Part shown: piece after piece, positions 56,278 to 64,000 of the stretch
Layout: each line of letters starts with the position of its first letter
Position numbering within the stretch: position 1 is the first letter of the stretch
Assembly: GCA_022826565.1 (NCBI GenBank)
Contig: JAJDUP010000026.1
Coordinates: 306,742-370,741, forward strand
Length of the DNA: 64,000 nt
Direction: 5' to 3'
Origin: Gemmatimonadota bacterium
GTDB taxonomy: Bacteria > Gemmatimonadota > Gemmatimonadetes > Longimicrobiales > Gaopeijiaceae
The notes under the pieces: model-generated
What the model was told of the DNA's origin: nothing
Seen by the model: only the letters and a program-made list of their open reading frames with translations
Database searches by the model: none
Position numbers and translations under genes: made by a program

Positions 56278-56298
56278 GTCAAATGGCAGACATTTGAC
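56278..56298. repeat. Inverted repeat GTCAAATG / CATTTGAC
   Basis: Eight-bp perfect arms (56278-56285 and 56291-56298) around GCAGA, 125 bp inside the island edge. It could be a recombinase arm site, operator or terminator. The rest of 56155-56434 holds nothing I can identify as a gene. Confidence 0.4.
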
Positions 56299-56434
56299 AG
56301 GTGTCGCACTCATCCCATTCACGGGTGTGCCGATGCGGGTCCGCCAAGTACACCATTTCCATCGGAAGATCGTGCGAGTCCATGGTCGGGTGTTCCGGTA
56401 GCGTCTTGAGCGCCACCGGATCGGCCGAGGCGGT

Positions 56435-57070
56435 CTACGATCGTTGGTGCTTGGCGCGGTAGTCCCGTCGGTCGAGACACTCGTCGTATAGCTTCCGGTC
56501 GATCTTGATCCAATCGGTCTTGTTGATCCCCCGTGGGTTCCGGCTGGCGGGGCTATTGGGAAAGGCGCTCGCGATCTTGATCCACCGTTGCTGTTCCCGG
56601 GCTATGGTCCGGATCTCGTCGGCGACCTCCGAAAGATCCTGGTCCTGGCTGAAGACGAGGGCCACATCGTACTCGCCCCGGTGGGCGAGTGCGATCACAT
56701 CGAGCGCGATCCGCACGTCGATCCCCTTCTCTTCGCCGGTCAGAAAGGTGTGTTGCGTGCCGTCGGGCAGATCCACACGGCGGTTTCGGTATCGAAGAGA
56801 CCTGCTGTACACGACCACGCCACGCCGCCCCATGGCCGCGAGCTTGTGGGTCCAGAAGGAATGCCACCTGGGGTTGTCGCCGACAGCGGGGATTCCGGTG
56901 TAGAAGCGAACCTGCGCCAGTTTCCATCCCTGCCGCGCGCAAATCCGATTGGCGAGCAAGGCAACGTCGTAGTTGGGGTACGTGTAGCCGAAAGCCTCGC
57001 GGGCGGCATGGAACAGGTTCTGGCCGTCCACGAAGGCGACCGCACGCTTGATGGGAGGCTCGCCGTTCAT
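56435..57070 (-). CDS. NYN-domain (PIN-like) nuclease
   Basis: A 211-residue NYN protein of the LabA/DUF88 type, a metal-dependent RNase fold. Acidic residues appear in AVAFVDGQNLFHAAREAFG, GEEKGIDVRIALDVIALA and LVFSQDQDLSEVADEI. The C-terminal tail is basic. The ATG at 57070 matches the family start; an upstream in-frame start would run through a terminator hairpin. It is divergent from the four-gene operon and probably part of, or a guard of, the same module. Confidence 0.85.
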   Translation of the reverse strand: MNGEPPIKRAVAFVDGQNLFHAAREAFGYTYPNYDVALLANRICARQGWKLAQVRFYTGIPAVGDNPRWHSFWTHKLAAMGRRGVVVYSRSLRYRNRRVDLPDGTQHTFLTGEEKGIDVRIALDVIALAHRGEYDVALVFSQDQDLSEVADEIRTIAREQQRWIKIASAFPNSPASRNPRGINKTDWIKIDRKLYDECLDRRDYRAKHQRS

Positions 57071-57082
57071 TGACCGATCCGG

Positions 57083-57125
57083 AAAAAATAACCCCGCCCG
57101 AGGCCTCTCGGCGTGTCGGGCGGGG
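57083..57125 (-). terminator. Intrinsic terminator in the NYN gene leader
   Basis: On the minus strand CCCCGCCCGA (57125-57116) pairs with TCGGGCGGGG (57101-57092), followed by TATTTTTT. It ends 12 bp before the NYN ATG, inside the message made from the promoter just upstream. It would act as an attenuator unless antiterminated. Confidence 0.7.
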
Positions 57126-57142
57126 AGCAAGTATCCAGAATG

Positions 57143-57170
57143 ATACTACACCGTGGAGGGCAGCCGTCAA
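57143..57170 (-). promoter_or_regulatory. Promoter of the NYN gene
   Basis: On the minus strand TTGACG (57170-57165) and TAGTAT (57148-57143) are 16 bp apart. The implied start near 57136 gives a ~66-nt leader that contains the terminator. Confidence 0.45.
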
Positions 57171-57255
57171 CCCCGGTCATGCCGTGTCGTGGACGCTGAT
57201 CCGAGCCCTCGACCGAGCGGGCGAGCAGGAAGGTCCACGAATTCGTGGCACCGCG

Positions 57256-57285
57256 TTGCGTCCGTAGCACCGGTTCGGCTAAGAT
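57256..57285 (+). promoter_or_regulatory. Promoter of the four-gene operon, probably leaderless
   Basis: TTGCGT (57256-57261), 18 bp, TAAGAT (57280-57285), then the GTG start at 57294, 8 bp on. Same layout as the host leaderless promoters. Confidence 0.45.
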
Positions 57286-57293
57286 TACGCTCC

Positions 57294-58568
57294 GTGTCCT
57301 CCATCCTTCCCACCCTCGTCAATCCGTCGCGTCCTCGCCCGGAGATTCCCTCCAGGGGGAGCGACCACGAGCACCTCCCGCATGTACTGAAGTTCTCCGG
57401 TGGTCGGTCCTCAGCAGCATTGGCGTTCCTGCTAGCCGAGGGCGGCCTTCTCCGCCCGGAGCGCGGCGATGTGGTCCTGTTCGCGAACACTTCGGCCGAA
57501 CACCCGGCAACCTACGACTTCGCGAGGGAATGCAAGGAACGACTGGAGAGAGACTTCGGGCTTCCCTTTTTCTGGTTCGAGTTCTGCACGGTGGAGGACG
57601 CCAGACGAGGCGTCTACGTTCGGCGTCCCTCCTACCGACTCGTTACGTCTAACCCGGTTGAGAGCGACCCGCGCGGCTACCGATCACGCGGTGAAGTCTT
57701 CGAAGAGATGCTCTCATATCAGGGGATGTTGCCCAACCCTCATTCACGGTCGTGCACGGCCAAGCTGAAGCTCTATCCGTCCCATCAACTACTCGCCGAG
57801 TGGTTTGGCGTGGGTTCGGGTGCGAGACATGCTGGTCACCATTCGACTCGGCGCTACGTAACGCCGGATTTGGCCTTGGGTCGGTATCGCCGTAGCGGTG
57901 GAACCGCATCGGATGAAGCCTATCTACGGAGAATCGAGTGCTTGACTCGCCAACCTTCCTCTCGACCTGCCCAGCGCTGGCGGGACTACACCGCAGGTCG
58001 CGTCAATCGTCCCGTCGGCGCGCCCCGCTTGGCCCCAATGTGGGGAAGTGACGCAACGCTCCACGTGACGCTACTGGGACTGCGTGCGGACGAAGGCGGG
58101 AGGGTCCGGAGAATCCTGGATCGGTCGCTGTTCGCCGAGGGCGCCGGAAGTCGAAGATGTGCAATTCGCACTCAACCTCCGGGGGAGCGCCCGTGCTTCC
58201 CGCTCGTCGACTGGGGGTTCGATGAAGGGGCCGTTGGGCGGTTTTGGCGCCGCCGTGGCTTCGATCTTGAGCTGCCCGCCTTGGCGGGAAACTGTGTCTT
58301 CTGCTTCATGAAGGGAACCAAGGCGATCGGCGTTGGTGCGCGTGAGGCTGATCCCATGCGGGTGCCCGATGCTCCCTCCGACATTGCGTGGTGGGTGCGA
58401 ATGGAGCAGAAGTACCGACGTGAGGTTCCGGCCCGGAACGGAGGAGGAGTTTCCAGATTCGGCTTCTTCGGTCTTCGCGGGCCGACCTTCGCAGAACTCG
58501 CCGCTGCGGGAGGCAACGATGGCGACCGCTACGCCCGTGGTGTCCCGGCATGCGACTGTACCGACTAA
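57294..58568 (+). CDS. PP-loop (PAPS reductase-like) protein of a putative defence operon
   Basis: A 424-residue member of the PAPS-reductase/PP-loop ATPase superfamily. The loop at 35-40 reads SGGRSS rather than SGGxDS, followed by DVVLFANTSAEHPATYDFA, the usual second strand. CxxC appears in GNCVFCFMKGTK (about 334-337), with CDC near the C-terminus, suggesting a metal or Fe-S site. Related folds serve in DNA phosphorothioation (DndC) and other defence systems, but this is not DndC. The GTG start is supported by the promoter position. Confidence 0.7.
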   Translation: MSSILPTLVNPSRPRPEIPSRGSDHEHLPHVLKFSGGRSSAALAFLLAEGGLLRPERGDVVLFANTSAEHPATYDFARECKERLERDFGLPFFWFEFCTVEDARRGVYVRRPSYRLVTSNPVESDPRGYRSRGEVFEEMLSYQGMLPNPHSRSCTAKLKLYPSHQLLAEWFGVGSGARHAGHHSTRRYVTPDLALGRYRRSGGTASDEAYLRRIECLTRQPSSRPAQRWRDYTAGRVNRPVGAPRLAPMWGSDATLHVTLLGLRADEGGRVRRILDRSLFAEGAGSRRCAIRTQPPGERPCFPLVDWGFDEGAVGRFWRRRGFDLELPALAGNCVFCFMKGTKAIGVGAREADPMRVPDAPSDIAWWVRMEQKYRREVPARNGGGVSRFGFFGLRGPTFAELAAAGGNDGDRYARGVPACDCTD

Positions 58569-58592
58569 TGGGAGAGCGAGCCCGCTGACGAC

Positions 58593-60512
58593 ATGGACGG
58601 AAACCTGATCTTCGGTTCGGCCAACCAGCCCCAAGGGTTTCTGAACCTGGCCATGGCCAAGTGGGATGGAAACCCCGAGCCCATTGTCCGAGAGATGCTA
58701 CAGAACTGCCTTGATGCCGCCGTCGAAGCTAATCGCACGGCGGGCGAAGTGTGTTTCACGATCCGCCGAGTCCCGGTTGACACGATACCGGGCATCGAAG
58801 CGTATCGCGAGCACTTCGAGGCCGCGGTCCACGAACGGGCGAAGGGCAAACAGGGTGCGGCCGAACGCCGTGTCGTCAAGCGCATTCAGCGAGTCCTCGC
58901 GGGACCGGACACGCAGGTTCTGTTTTGCAGGGACAACGGCATAGGGCTCAACGCCGACCGGATGAAGAGGATCCTCACGGAGGGGAACACCGACAAGAGC
59001 GAAGCTGGGGCCGGAGCTTTTGGAATCGGCCACTTGACCGCCTTTGCTGCCTCCGACCTCCGCTTCATCCATTACGCCGGTCGCAGCCGCTCCGGCGGGA
59101 GCTTGCGGGACGTGGCGAGCGCGCACGCGGTGCTGGCCTCCCGAACCGTCGACAGCAACAGCGGCCGAGGCGCGCACGGTTTCTGGCTCCTGGGTGACGA
59201 CCGAACCCTGTTCCACCCGCATCCGTACCCCAACACGGTGCCCAGCCTGCTGCGTCCCGAGATCGAATGCTTGGACGACACCGGGAGCGTAGTGGGCGTG
59301 ATCGGATTCAATGAATTCCGCAGCGAGGAGAAGCCCGCTGATGCGATCTCGCGGGTGGCGGCGAAGAACTTCCTGGTTGCGATATGGAACAGAAGCATGG
59401 TCGTTCACGTTCGTGACGAGACCACTTCGTCCGAGCAAACGGTGGATCGCGAGAGCCTGGAGATGATCCTCGACCGCGAACGCAACCGCAAGCGTGCCGA
59501 ACAGGGAGGCGGGTGGCTTTCGGGTGAGCAGGCCTATCGGGCATGGAAAACCCTGGAAACGGGCCGCAAGCTGCGATTCGAGGAGGACGGTGTGGGCGGC
59601 TATTTCCGGTCTCTGAGTGACGGTGCAAAGCACCGTGCTCGCTCGCGCGTTCAGGTCTTCCGGAACGGCATGTGGATCACGAACGAGGCCGACCGCCTAT
59701 TGCCCAGGGACTTCAATGGGTTCAAACCATTTGACGCAATCCTGGAGATCGACAGCGGCGAAGTCGGCGACCTGCTTCGCGGGGCCGAGGGTCCCGAGCA
59801 CCGGGGTTTGGAACGCAGGCGGCTTGGCAGACGCGGTAGCCGCAAACTGCTAGACAAGCTCAAGGAACTTGCCGCTCGGCTTCGCGAAGAGGCTGGACGA
59901 GTGGAGCAATCCGACGAATTCACCCCGAGCGGTTTCGCGATGTTCCGGGGCGATGCCGAAAGGGAAGCGGAGAAGGTTCCCCCCTATCGCCCGAGGCGTA
60001 GTCCGGTTGCGGTGCCGGCCGCCTCAGGGGGGCCAGGAGAAGAGAGCACGCCCCAACCGGACCCTGAAGAGGGCGGGTCGGTTGATCGGGAACCCGGACC
60101 CGGGCCAAGGCCAACGAGGCCACGGCGGGTTACTCCCAAGCCCGGAAAGAGCATTCGTGGCCGTTGCTCGGTCCGTGCCGTCGCCGACGCGGATGGTCAG
60201 CTAAAGCAACTTCGAGTGATTTGGCGACCCGCGCGCGGAACTCAGCGGTCGAGCGACACTCTGGTGGTCCGGGTCCGGGTTCCGTCCGGATCGGACGAGA
60301 CCTGCGTTCATCCTATCGGTCCCCGGTGGCTCCGCATCAGCAAGCTGCACTGCAACGGCGAAGTATCCGATCCGCAGGACGGCGGGTTTGAGGTCAAGCT
60401 TCCTCATGGCGAAGACCCCTTCACGATCATGTTGGCGGATAGCATTTCGGATGCAAACGCGGTCGAGGTGGATGTCGTCGGTCGCCGCCCACCGGTACGC
60501 AAGGGCGGATGA
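58593..60512 (+). CDS. GHKL (Bergerat) ATPase of a putative defence operon
   Basis: A 639-residue protein with an Hsp90/MutL/histidine-kinase-type ATPase domain (about 1-250). N-box: EMLQNCLDAA with Glu34 and Asn38. G1: DNGIGL with Asp114. G2: GAGAFGIGH at 139-147. The middle region (about 250-470) is unassigned, followed by a Pro/Arg-rich linker (about 480-530) and a beta-rich C-terminal domain. It starts 24 bp after the PP-loop gene and overlaps the next gene (ATGA). No kinase or topoisomerase domain is visible. Confidence 0.75.
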   Translation: MDGNLIFGSANQPQGFLNLAMAKWDGNPEPIVREMLQNCLDAAVEANRTAGEVCFTIRRVPVDTIPGIEAYREHFEAAVHERAKGKQGAAERRVVKRIQRVLAGPDTQVLFCRDNGIGLNADRMKRILTEGNTDKSEAGAGAFGIGHLTAFAASDLRFIHYAGRSRSGGSLRDVASAHAVLASRTVDSNSGRGAHGFWLLGDDRTLFHPHPYPNTVPSLLRPEIECLDDTGSVVGVIGFNEFRSEEKPADAISRVAAKNFLVAIWNRSMVVHVRDETTSSEQTVDRESLEMILDRERNRKRAEQGGGWLSGEQAYRAWKTLETGRKLRFEEDGVGGYFRSLSDGAKHRARSRVQVFRNGMWITNEADRLLPRDFNGFKPFDAILEIDSGEVGDLLRGAEGPEHRGLERRRLGRRGSRKLLDKLKELAARLREEAGRVEQSDEFTPSGFAMFRGDAEREAEKVPPYRPRRSPVAVPAASGGPGEESTPQPDPEEGGSVDREPGPGPRPTRPRRVTPKPGKSIRGRCSVRAVADADGQLKQLRVIWRPARGTQRSSDTLVVRVRVPSGSDETCVHPIGPRWLRISKLHCNGEVSDPQDGGFEVKLPHGEDPFTIMLADSISDANAVEVDVVGRRPPVRKGG

Positions 60513-61291
60513 CCGTGACGCGCGTGTCGCTGCCACTGCTGCTGGAGGACGGGTCCCGTCTCGACTGGCCTGACGGCAGGTACGAACCGAAGGTGGGTGT
60601 CGCCCGAGACCGGGCGAGGATCCGGCACTCGATCGCTGAAGCGCCCTCACTTCAGTGGGCCGTCAGTGAGGGCCTCGCCAAGTGGGCTGTGGAGATCCGG
60701 TGTCCGAAGACCCTATTGTCACGACTCACACTGTCCGCCGAGCCGCAGCATATCGTGACATGGCGCCGGGATGAACTGGACGGCGTTTCGTGGATCATAC
60801 CGGGGTTGGTGGCTGTTCGGGAGTTCGACCTGCCGGCTCAGGAACTCGACCCGTTTTGGCACGATGTTATCCTGCGAGTGCCTCCTGGCTGGTGGTTGGC
60901 ACAGGGCACCAAGCGCAAGGTCAACACGTTGGCGCAGTCCCTGCTTCGGTTCGTGCGGGATGAGAAGCTGGACGACGGTCGAATGCACGTACAATCCGAA
61001 AGCGGAACCGGCCAACTCCGGTTCGTAGCCCACATCGCGCCCGATATCTGGCCCGAAGCCGAAACCAGCAGAAACCTCCAGATCGCGGCGTTGATCGGTG
61101 CCTGCGGTCACTTGCCCGCCATCTTCGGCAACGGCGACGAGGAGGAGGACGAAGTGGCCCGAGAGATTCGCGATCTCCTGGAGATGGCCGAAGTGCCGGT
61201 GTGGACGGAGGAGGGCTACGACCCCGCGCTCGCAGCGACGGTCATCGAGAGATTCTATCGAACACCCGACAGCGGGGGCCGAGAGGGTTGA
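60509..61291 (+). CDS. Unrecognised third gene of the operon (260 residues)
   Basis: A mixed alpha/beta protein beginning TVTRVSLPLLLEDGSRLDWP. It contains TLAQSLLRFVRDEKLDDGR and ends in an acidic helix EEEDEVAREIRDLLEMAEVPVW. No membrane helix or known motif. ATGA overlap with the GHKL gene and a 4-bp gap to the next gene indicate one operon and likely a shared complex. Confidence 0.65.
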   Translation: MTVTRVSLPLLLEDGSRLDWPDGRYEPKVGVARDRARIRHSIAEAPSLQWAVSEGLAKWAVEIRCPKTLLSRLTLSAEPQHIVTWRRDELDGVSWIIPGLVAVREFDLPAQELDPFWHDVILRVPPGWWLAQGTKRKVNTLAQSLLRFVRDEKLDDGRMHVQSESGTGQLRFVAHIAPDIWPEAETSRNLQIAALIGACGHLPAIFGNGDEEEDEVAREIRDLLEMAEVPVWTEEGYDPALAATVIERFYRTPDSGGREG

Positions 61292-61295
61292 CGAA

Positions 61296-62177
61296 GTGAA
61301 CCGCAACCTGATCAGACGGGCGGACGCCTCCTTCACCGAATGGCAGAGGGGCATGATCTTCGAGAAGAAGATCCACCGCGTCAAATGGGAAGAGGCACCT
61401 GAAGAGATCAGGGCGCCGATTCGGCGACGGCAAGCCGAACTCATCGAAGCCGTTACGGATGGGCCAACCGAGTTGGTGCGATACCTCAGGTCGCGGTTGA
61501 GGCTGGACAGTGAAGAGACGATCGAAGCGCCGTCGTTTCCGCGCAAGGAACTCACGCCGGACGAGTACAAGGCTCCTCCGGTGGAGTTGGAGGAGGAATT
61601 GGGCGCGGCTTGGAAGGACGTCTTGGAACACCGCGCGGCGCTCGCGTCGAGCCCTCTGTTTTGGCTCCTCTGCCATATCGTGTGGATCGAGGAGGGTCGG
61701 CTCGGCGCCGACGGTCTGGCGCTTGACGAAGCTCTGCTGTCCGGTGTCGAGAAGAGAGAGGGTCGAATCAGGAACTTCCTTCGGCGTACCGGGGGTCTGC
61801 CGCGCGTCCGTGGCAATACGTCCGTGTTCTCTGACTGTCTGCTGGCGCGAGCTTGGTGGCGTTTCCATTTGGCCGAGGAGGTGGACCGGACCACGGAGGG
61901 TCGCATCGAGGCGGGGGCGGCACACTGGCTCTTTCACTTCCATCGCCCGAGTTGGGAGACGTTGGTCACGATGTCCCTGAGGAGGGTGACGACCATCAAC
62001 CAGCCGCGTGCCCGGGCAGCCATCGCGTATCACCTTGGGGAAAGGATGCGAACCAACGGTCGGTTCAACGAGAAGGATGTTGAGGCCATCGCGACGGGGT
62101 TGGCTCGCGTGTCGTTGCGCCGCTCGTTGGATCTGACGCCGTTGGAAGAGCTATACGAAATGGCGGTTGCCCGTTGA
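61296..62177 (+). CDS. Unrecognised fourth gene of the operon, DUF6339-like (293 residues)
   Basis: A helical protein with LIRRADASFTEWQRGMIFEK, ALASSPLFWLLCHIVWIEEG, and WWRFHLAEEV. This reminds me of the DUF6339 family, a group of unknown function, but I cannot confirm it. GTG start at 61296, with an alternative in-frame reading upstream lying inside the previous gene. Last gene of the operon. Confidence 0.6.
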   Translation: MNRNLIRRADASFTEWQRGMIFEKKIHRVKWEEAPEEIRAPIRRRQAELIEAVTDGPTELVRYLRSRLRLDSEETIEAPSFPRKELTPDEYKAPPVELEEELGAAWKDVLEHRAALASSPLFWLLCHIVWIEEGRLGADGLALDEALLSGVEKREGRIRNFLRRTGGLPRVRGNTSVFSDCLLARAWWRFHLAEEVDRTTEGRIEAGAAHWLFHFHRPSWETLVTMSLRRVTTINQPRARAAIAYHLGERMRTNGRFNEKDVEAIATGLARVSLRRSLDLTPLEELYEMAVAR

Positions 62178-62343
62178 AGGCAGAATCAGCAGCCAAGACT
62201 ACCTGCTATTCGCTAAGCCGTGTGACCTCCCACAGGACTGGCAGACGCACGCGGACGTCCAGACGTTGCTTTGACTGGCTCCGGCCGATGCCTGGTCGGC
62301 GGAGGCAAGGAAGCGCGAATCCCGGCAGGAGTCCCTCCCTCCG

Positions 62344-63384
62344 TCAAGTCGAGCTTTGGGGAACCTGCACCCTCCCTGATGTTGGACCACTTCCACGCTC
62401 CGGCAAAACCCGAACGAGGACCGTGAGTAGCGGCGTGAGCAAACGGACTGCGGCGACGCTTACGCCGGCAGCAATCAGAAGTTCGGGAGCTGTGGTCAGC
62501 ACGACCAGTACTACCACGACCACATCTCGCCACTCGACATCTTCGGCGACTCTCTTGAGAGCCTGTCCGACCTCGGCGACTAGCGACGCAAGGAACCCAA
62601 CGACTCGAAGGCGACCCTTCTTGTCGTTCGCGGACCTTGCAGCCGACACGAGTTCCCTGATGACCTCGCCGACCTGATCCGGGTCCAACCGATCCACGAC
62701 GCGCTTGAGCGCTCTTGTGGCCTCGGCGGCCATGTTCACGGCTCTCTCAGGGCCGATCTTGGTGACGGCGGCCCTGGCTATCCTGTCGAGCCTCGTACCT
62801 CGACCCGGCTTGTCGATTGTCGCCACGAAACGGCGGACGACATCCTCGACCAGACGCGGATCAAGCTTGGCGATTGTCGTCCGAGCCAACTGAGCTGTTT
62901 CGCGGGCCACACGGGTGGCAGCGCTTGGATCGATATCCCGGACCAACCTTCGGATCGTGGTGGTGACCACTCGAACGCTGCGCGCCTTCCGGGGTGAGAT
63001 GAAGCTAAGCCGACCGCCCACGCTCTTCGCTCCACGGCCGACGCCATGTGCCAGCCGGGCAAGGTCGGCCGAGCCGATTCTGCGGAACTCTCGGACGGCT
63101 TTAGCCAACCTGCGCGGGTGAAGCTTGACCACTACGGACTTGGCTGCCCGGCCTGACTTGCCCAACGCGATCCTGGCCGGTCGGGCTGGATTGAGCCTAC
63201 GGGCCAACTGACGAGACTGAGCCAATAGGCGCGTTGCGCGACGGGGGGGCTCCGCTTGGAGGGCCTCAATGGCAGGCTCGCCGCCGAGCAGTTCATCTGC
63301 CGGAAGCTCGATCACGACGAGAGCAACGCTGTTGGAAGTGCTCTCCGACTCTCTTCTTCGCCAAGGGAGACGCATGTTCACCAT
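62344..63384 (-). CDS. Helical-repeat protein with C-terminal membrane segment
   Basis: A 346-residue protein, not recognised. The middle (about 70-260) has at least three ~40-residue helical repeats marked by '(L/I)xP' turns, such as IDPSAATRVARETAQLA, LDPRLVEDVVRRFVATI and LDPDQVGEVIRELVSA. The C-terminal ~60 residues hold two hydrophobic stretches (VVVVVLVVLTTAPELLIAAG and VAAVRLLTPLLTVLVRVL). The ATG at 63384 is chosen because the frame further upstream looks non-coding. It is convergent with the four-gene operon and may be a membrane effector, by inference only. Confidence 0.55.
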   Translation of the reverse strand: MVNMRLPWRRRESESTSNSVALVVIELPADELLGGEPAIEALQAEPPRRATRLLAQSRQLARRLNPARPARIALGKSGRAAKSVVVKLHPRRLAKAVREFRRIGSADLARLAHGVGRGAKSVGGRLSFISPRKARSVRVVTTTIRRLVRDIDPSAATRVARETAQLARTTIAKLDPRLVEDVVRRFVATIDKPGRGTRLDRIARAAVTKIGPERAVNMAAEATRALKRVVDRLDPDQVGEVIRELVSAARSANDKKGRLRVVGFLASLVAEVGQALKRVAEDVEWRDVVVVVLVVLTTAPELLIAAGVSVAAVRLLTPLLTVLVRVLPERGSGPTSGRVQVPQSST

Positions 63385-63808
63385 ACCCTTTCGTGTCCAG
63401 CGGGAATCAGAACGAGAAGACGCGACGTCATGAAGGGTGAAGACGATGGCGGTCGCGCTCAGTTGGAGCAAGGACGGCTCCATCGGTGCGGTTAGGAGGT
63501 TCGGCATCTGTGCGAGTGGTCGCAGCCCGCGGATACCGGACGTGAGTGGCGGGACTCCCGCGCAGATCCGACGCCCCCTGGGGTCCGGCAGATACGACCG
63601 ATGCCGGTGCGCCGACTCGATGCCCTGAAGAGCCCCGTTCCGCGAGCCCTCGGGATCCCAGGCCCCGTACTGGGCGAGCGGATGGAGCGCGCAGAGGCAG
63701 GGTACGACGAAAGAGCCGCGGCCCCTGACACGCTGCACCCGCGATCCCGCCGCTCGGTGGTCCTTCCCCTTAGGTTGGATGGAGCTACCGAAACGACAAG
63801 GGGATAGG
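63385..63808. other. Intergenic stretch with no supported gene
   Basis: Only short, unconvincing frames on both strands. No RNA motif or terminator that I can support. Confidence 0.4.
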
Positions 63809-63883
63809 ATGGAACAGCTGGCAAGCCGCATTCTGGACGTGCTCGAAAGATGGCTTCCGAGGGGGATTATAAAGCTGTCTTGA
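63809..63883 (+). CDS. Candidate 24-residue amphipathic peptide
   Basis: ATG preceded by AAGGGG at 5-bp spacing. The peptide MEQLASRILDVLERWLPRGI plus four residues would form an amphipathic helix, like small toxins or membrane peptides. It overlaps the end of the convergent partial gene. No homology evidence. Confidence 0.25.
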   Translation: MEQLASRILDVLERWLPRGIIKLS

Positions 63884-64000
63884 CGGGCGCGGGGGTGTTG
63901 GCGACCTTCTCGGCGTGACAGACCGGCTTCTCGCCACGCAGTGCGCGCACCATGTCGGCAGGCGTCGCGCCCTTGTAGCGCGGGTTCACGGCAGGCGTGT
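63867..64000 (-). CDS. C-terminal end of an unrecognised gene, cut by window edge
   Basis: Last 43 codons of a leftward frame, including NPRYKGATPADMVRALRGEK and ending in TPAPVKTAL before TAA at 63869-63867. Too little to identify. Confidence 0.4.
   Translation of the reverse strand, partial: TPAVNPRYKGATPADMVRALRGEKPVCHAEKVANTPAPVKTAL

Larger units (their letters stand above)
56155..64000. mobile_element. Genomic island starting inside tRNA-Arg, right end outside window
   Basis: Begins exactly where the tRNA-Arg gene is broken. It contains a NYN nuclease, a four-gene ATPase operon, a membrane repeat protein and further unknown frames. Codon and gene style differ from the housekeeping block (more short intergenic gaps with inverted repeats). 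No integrase is visible in the part shown. Extent beyond 64,000 is unknown. Confidence 0.55.

Noticed and set aside
56055-56309. An 84-codon minus-strand frame reading through the tRNA fragment
   Set aside because: Frames antisense to tRNAs commonly give such spurious peptides; no supporting features.

Overview
The window is a high-GC chromosomal segment from a diderm (LPS-making) bacterium. Gene content and order (rpmF-plsX-fab block, kdsB-pyrG-kdsA-kdsC-kdsD-lptC-lptA-lptB-rpoN, YfhO and UPF0104 membrane proteins, an Ig-like/LVIVD secreted protein) suggest Gemmatimonadota or a close relative. That placement is an inference from content, not a phylogenetic result.

Host region 1 (1-41,309) reads mostly rightward. 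It holds mnmA (cut by the window edge) and a cysteine desulfurase on the minus strand, then sucCD, a CBS protein, ndk, and the yceD-rpmF-plsX-fabH-fabD-fabG-acpP-fabF lipid operon running into ispF, dedA and xerD. A secreted S41 protease, NAD+ synthetase, an unknown zinc-ribbon membrane protein and a trpG/pabA-type amidotransferase follow. Next come the Kdo/LPS export operon with rpoN, a surface-glycan/lipid-carrier cluster (two GT2 enzymes, wecB, GT4, methyltransferase, YfhO, UPF0104, PlsC), proline dehydrogenase and a beta-lactamase-fold lipoprotein.

Element 1 (41,490-51,912) is the most striking part: a compact ~10.4-kb HK97-fold capsid element with terminase, HNH, capsid protein, protease, connector, portal and tape measure. 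It has no recognisable integrase. It is bounded by two 28-bp sites that match bacterial dif (XerC arm, TATATA centre, XerD arm). Joining the two outer arms, as excision would, rebuilds a site matching E. coli dif at 24/28 positions (consensus recalled from memory). Host genes on both sides point toward this spot, as expected at a replication terminus. I read it as an element that borrows host XerCD for integration.

Host region 2 (52,028-55,941) reads leftward: a TPR membrane protein, a stand-alone CDF-like C-terminal domain, a threonine dehydratase-like enzyme and a BIG2/LVIVD secreted protein.

Island 2 (56,155 to the window end) starts at a tRNA-Arg(CCU) gene that is cut in its anticodon stem. 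It carries a NYN-domain nuclease with a terminator in its leader, and divergently a tightly packed four-gene operon: a PP-loop (PAPS-reductase-like) protein, a GHKL ATPase and two unrecognised proteins. A convergent helical-repeat membrane protein follows. This looks like a defence-type module I cannot match to a named system.

Several host promoters sit only 7-9 bp upstream of start codons, implying frequent leaderless transcripts.
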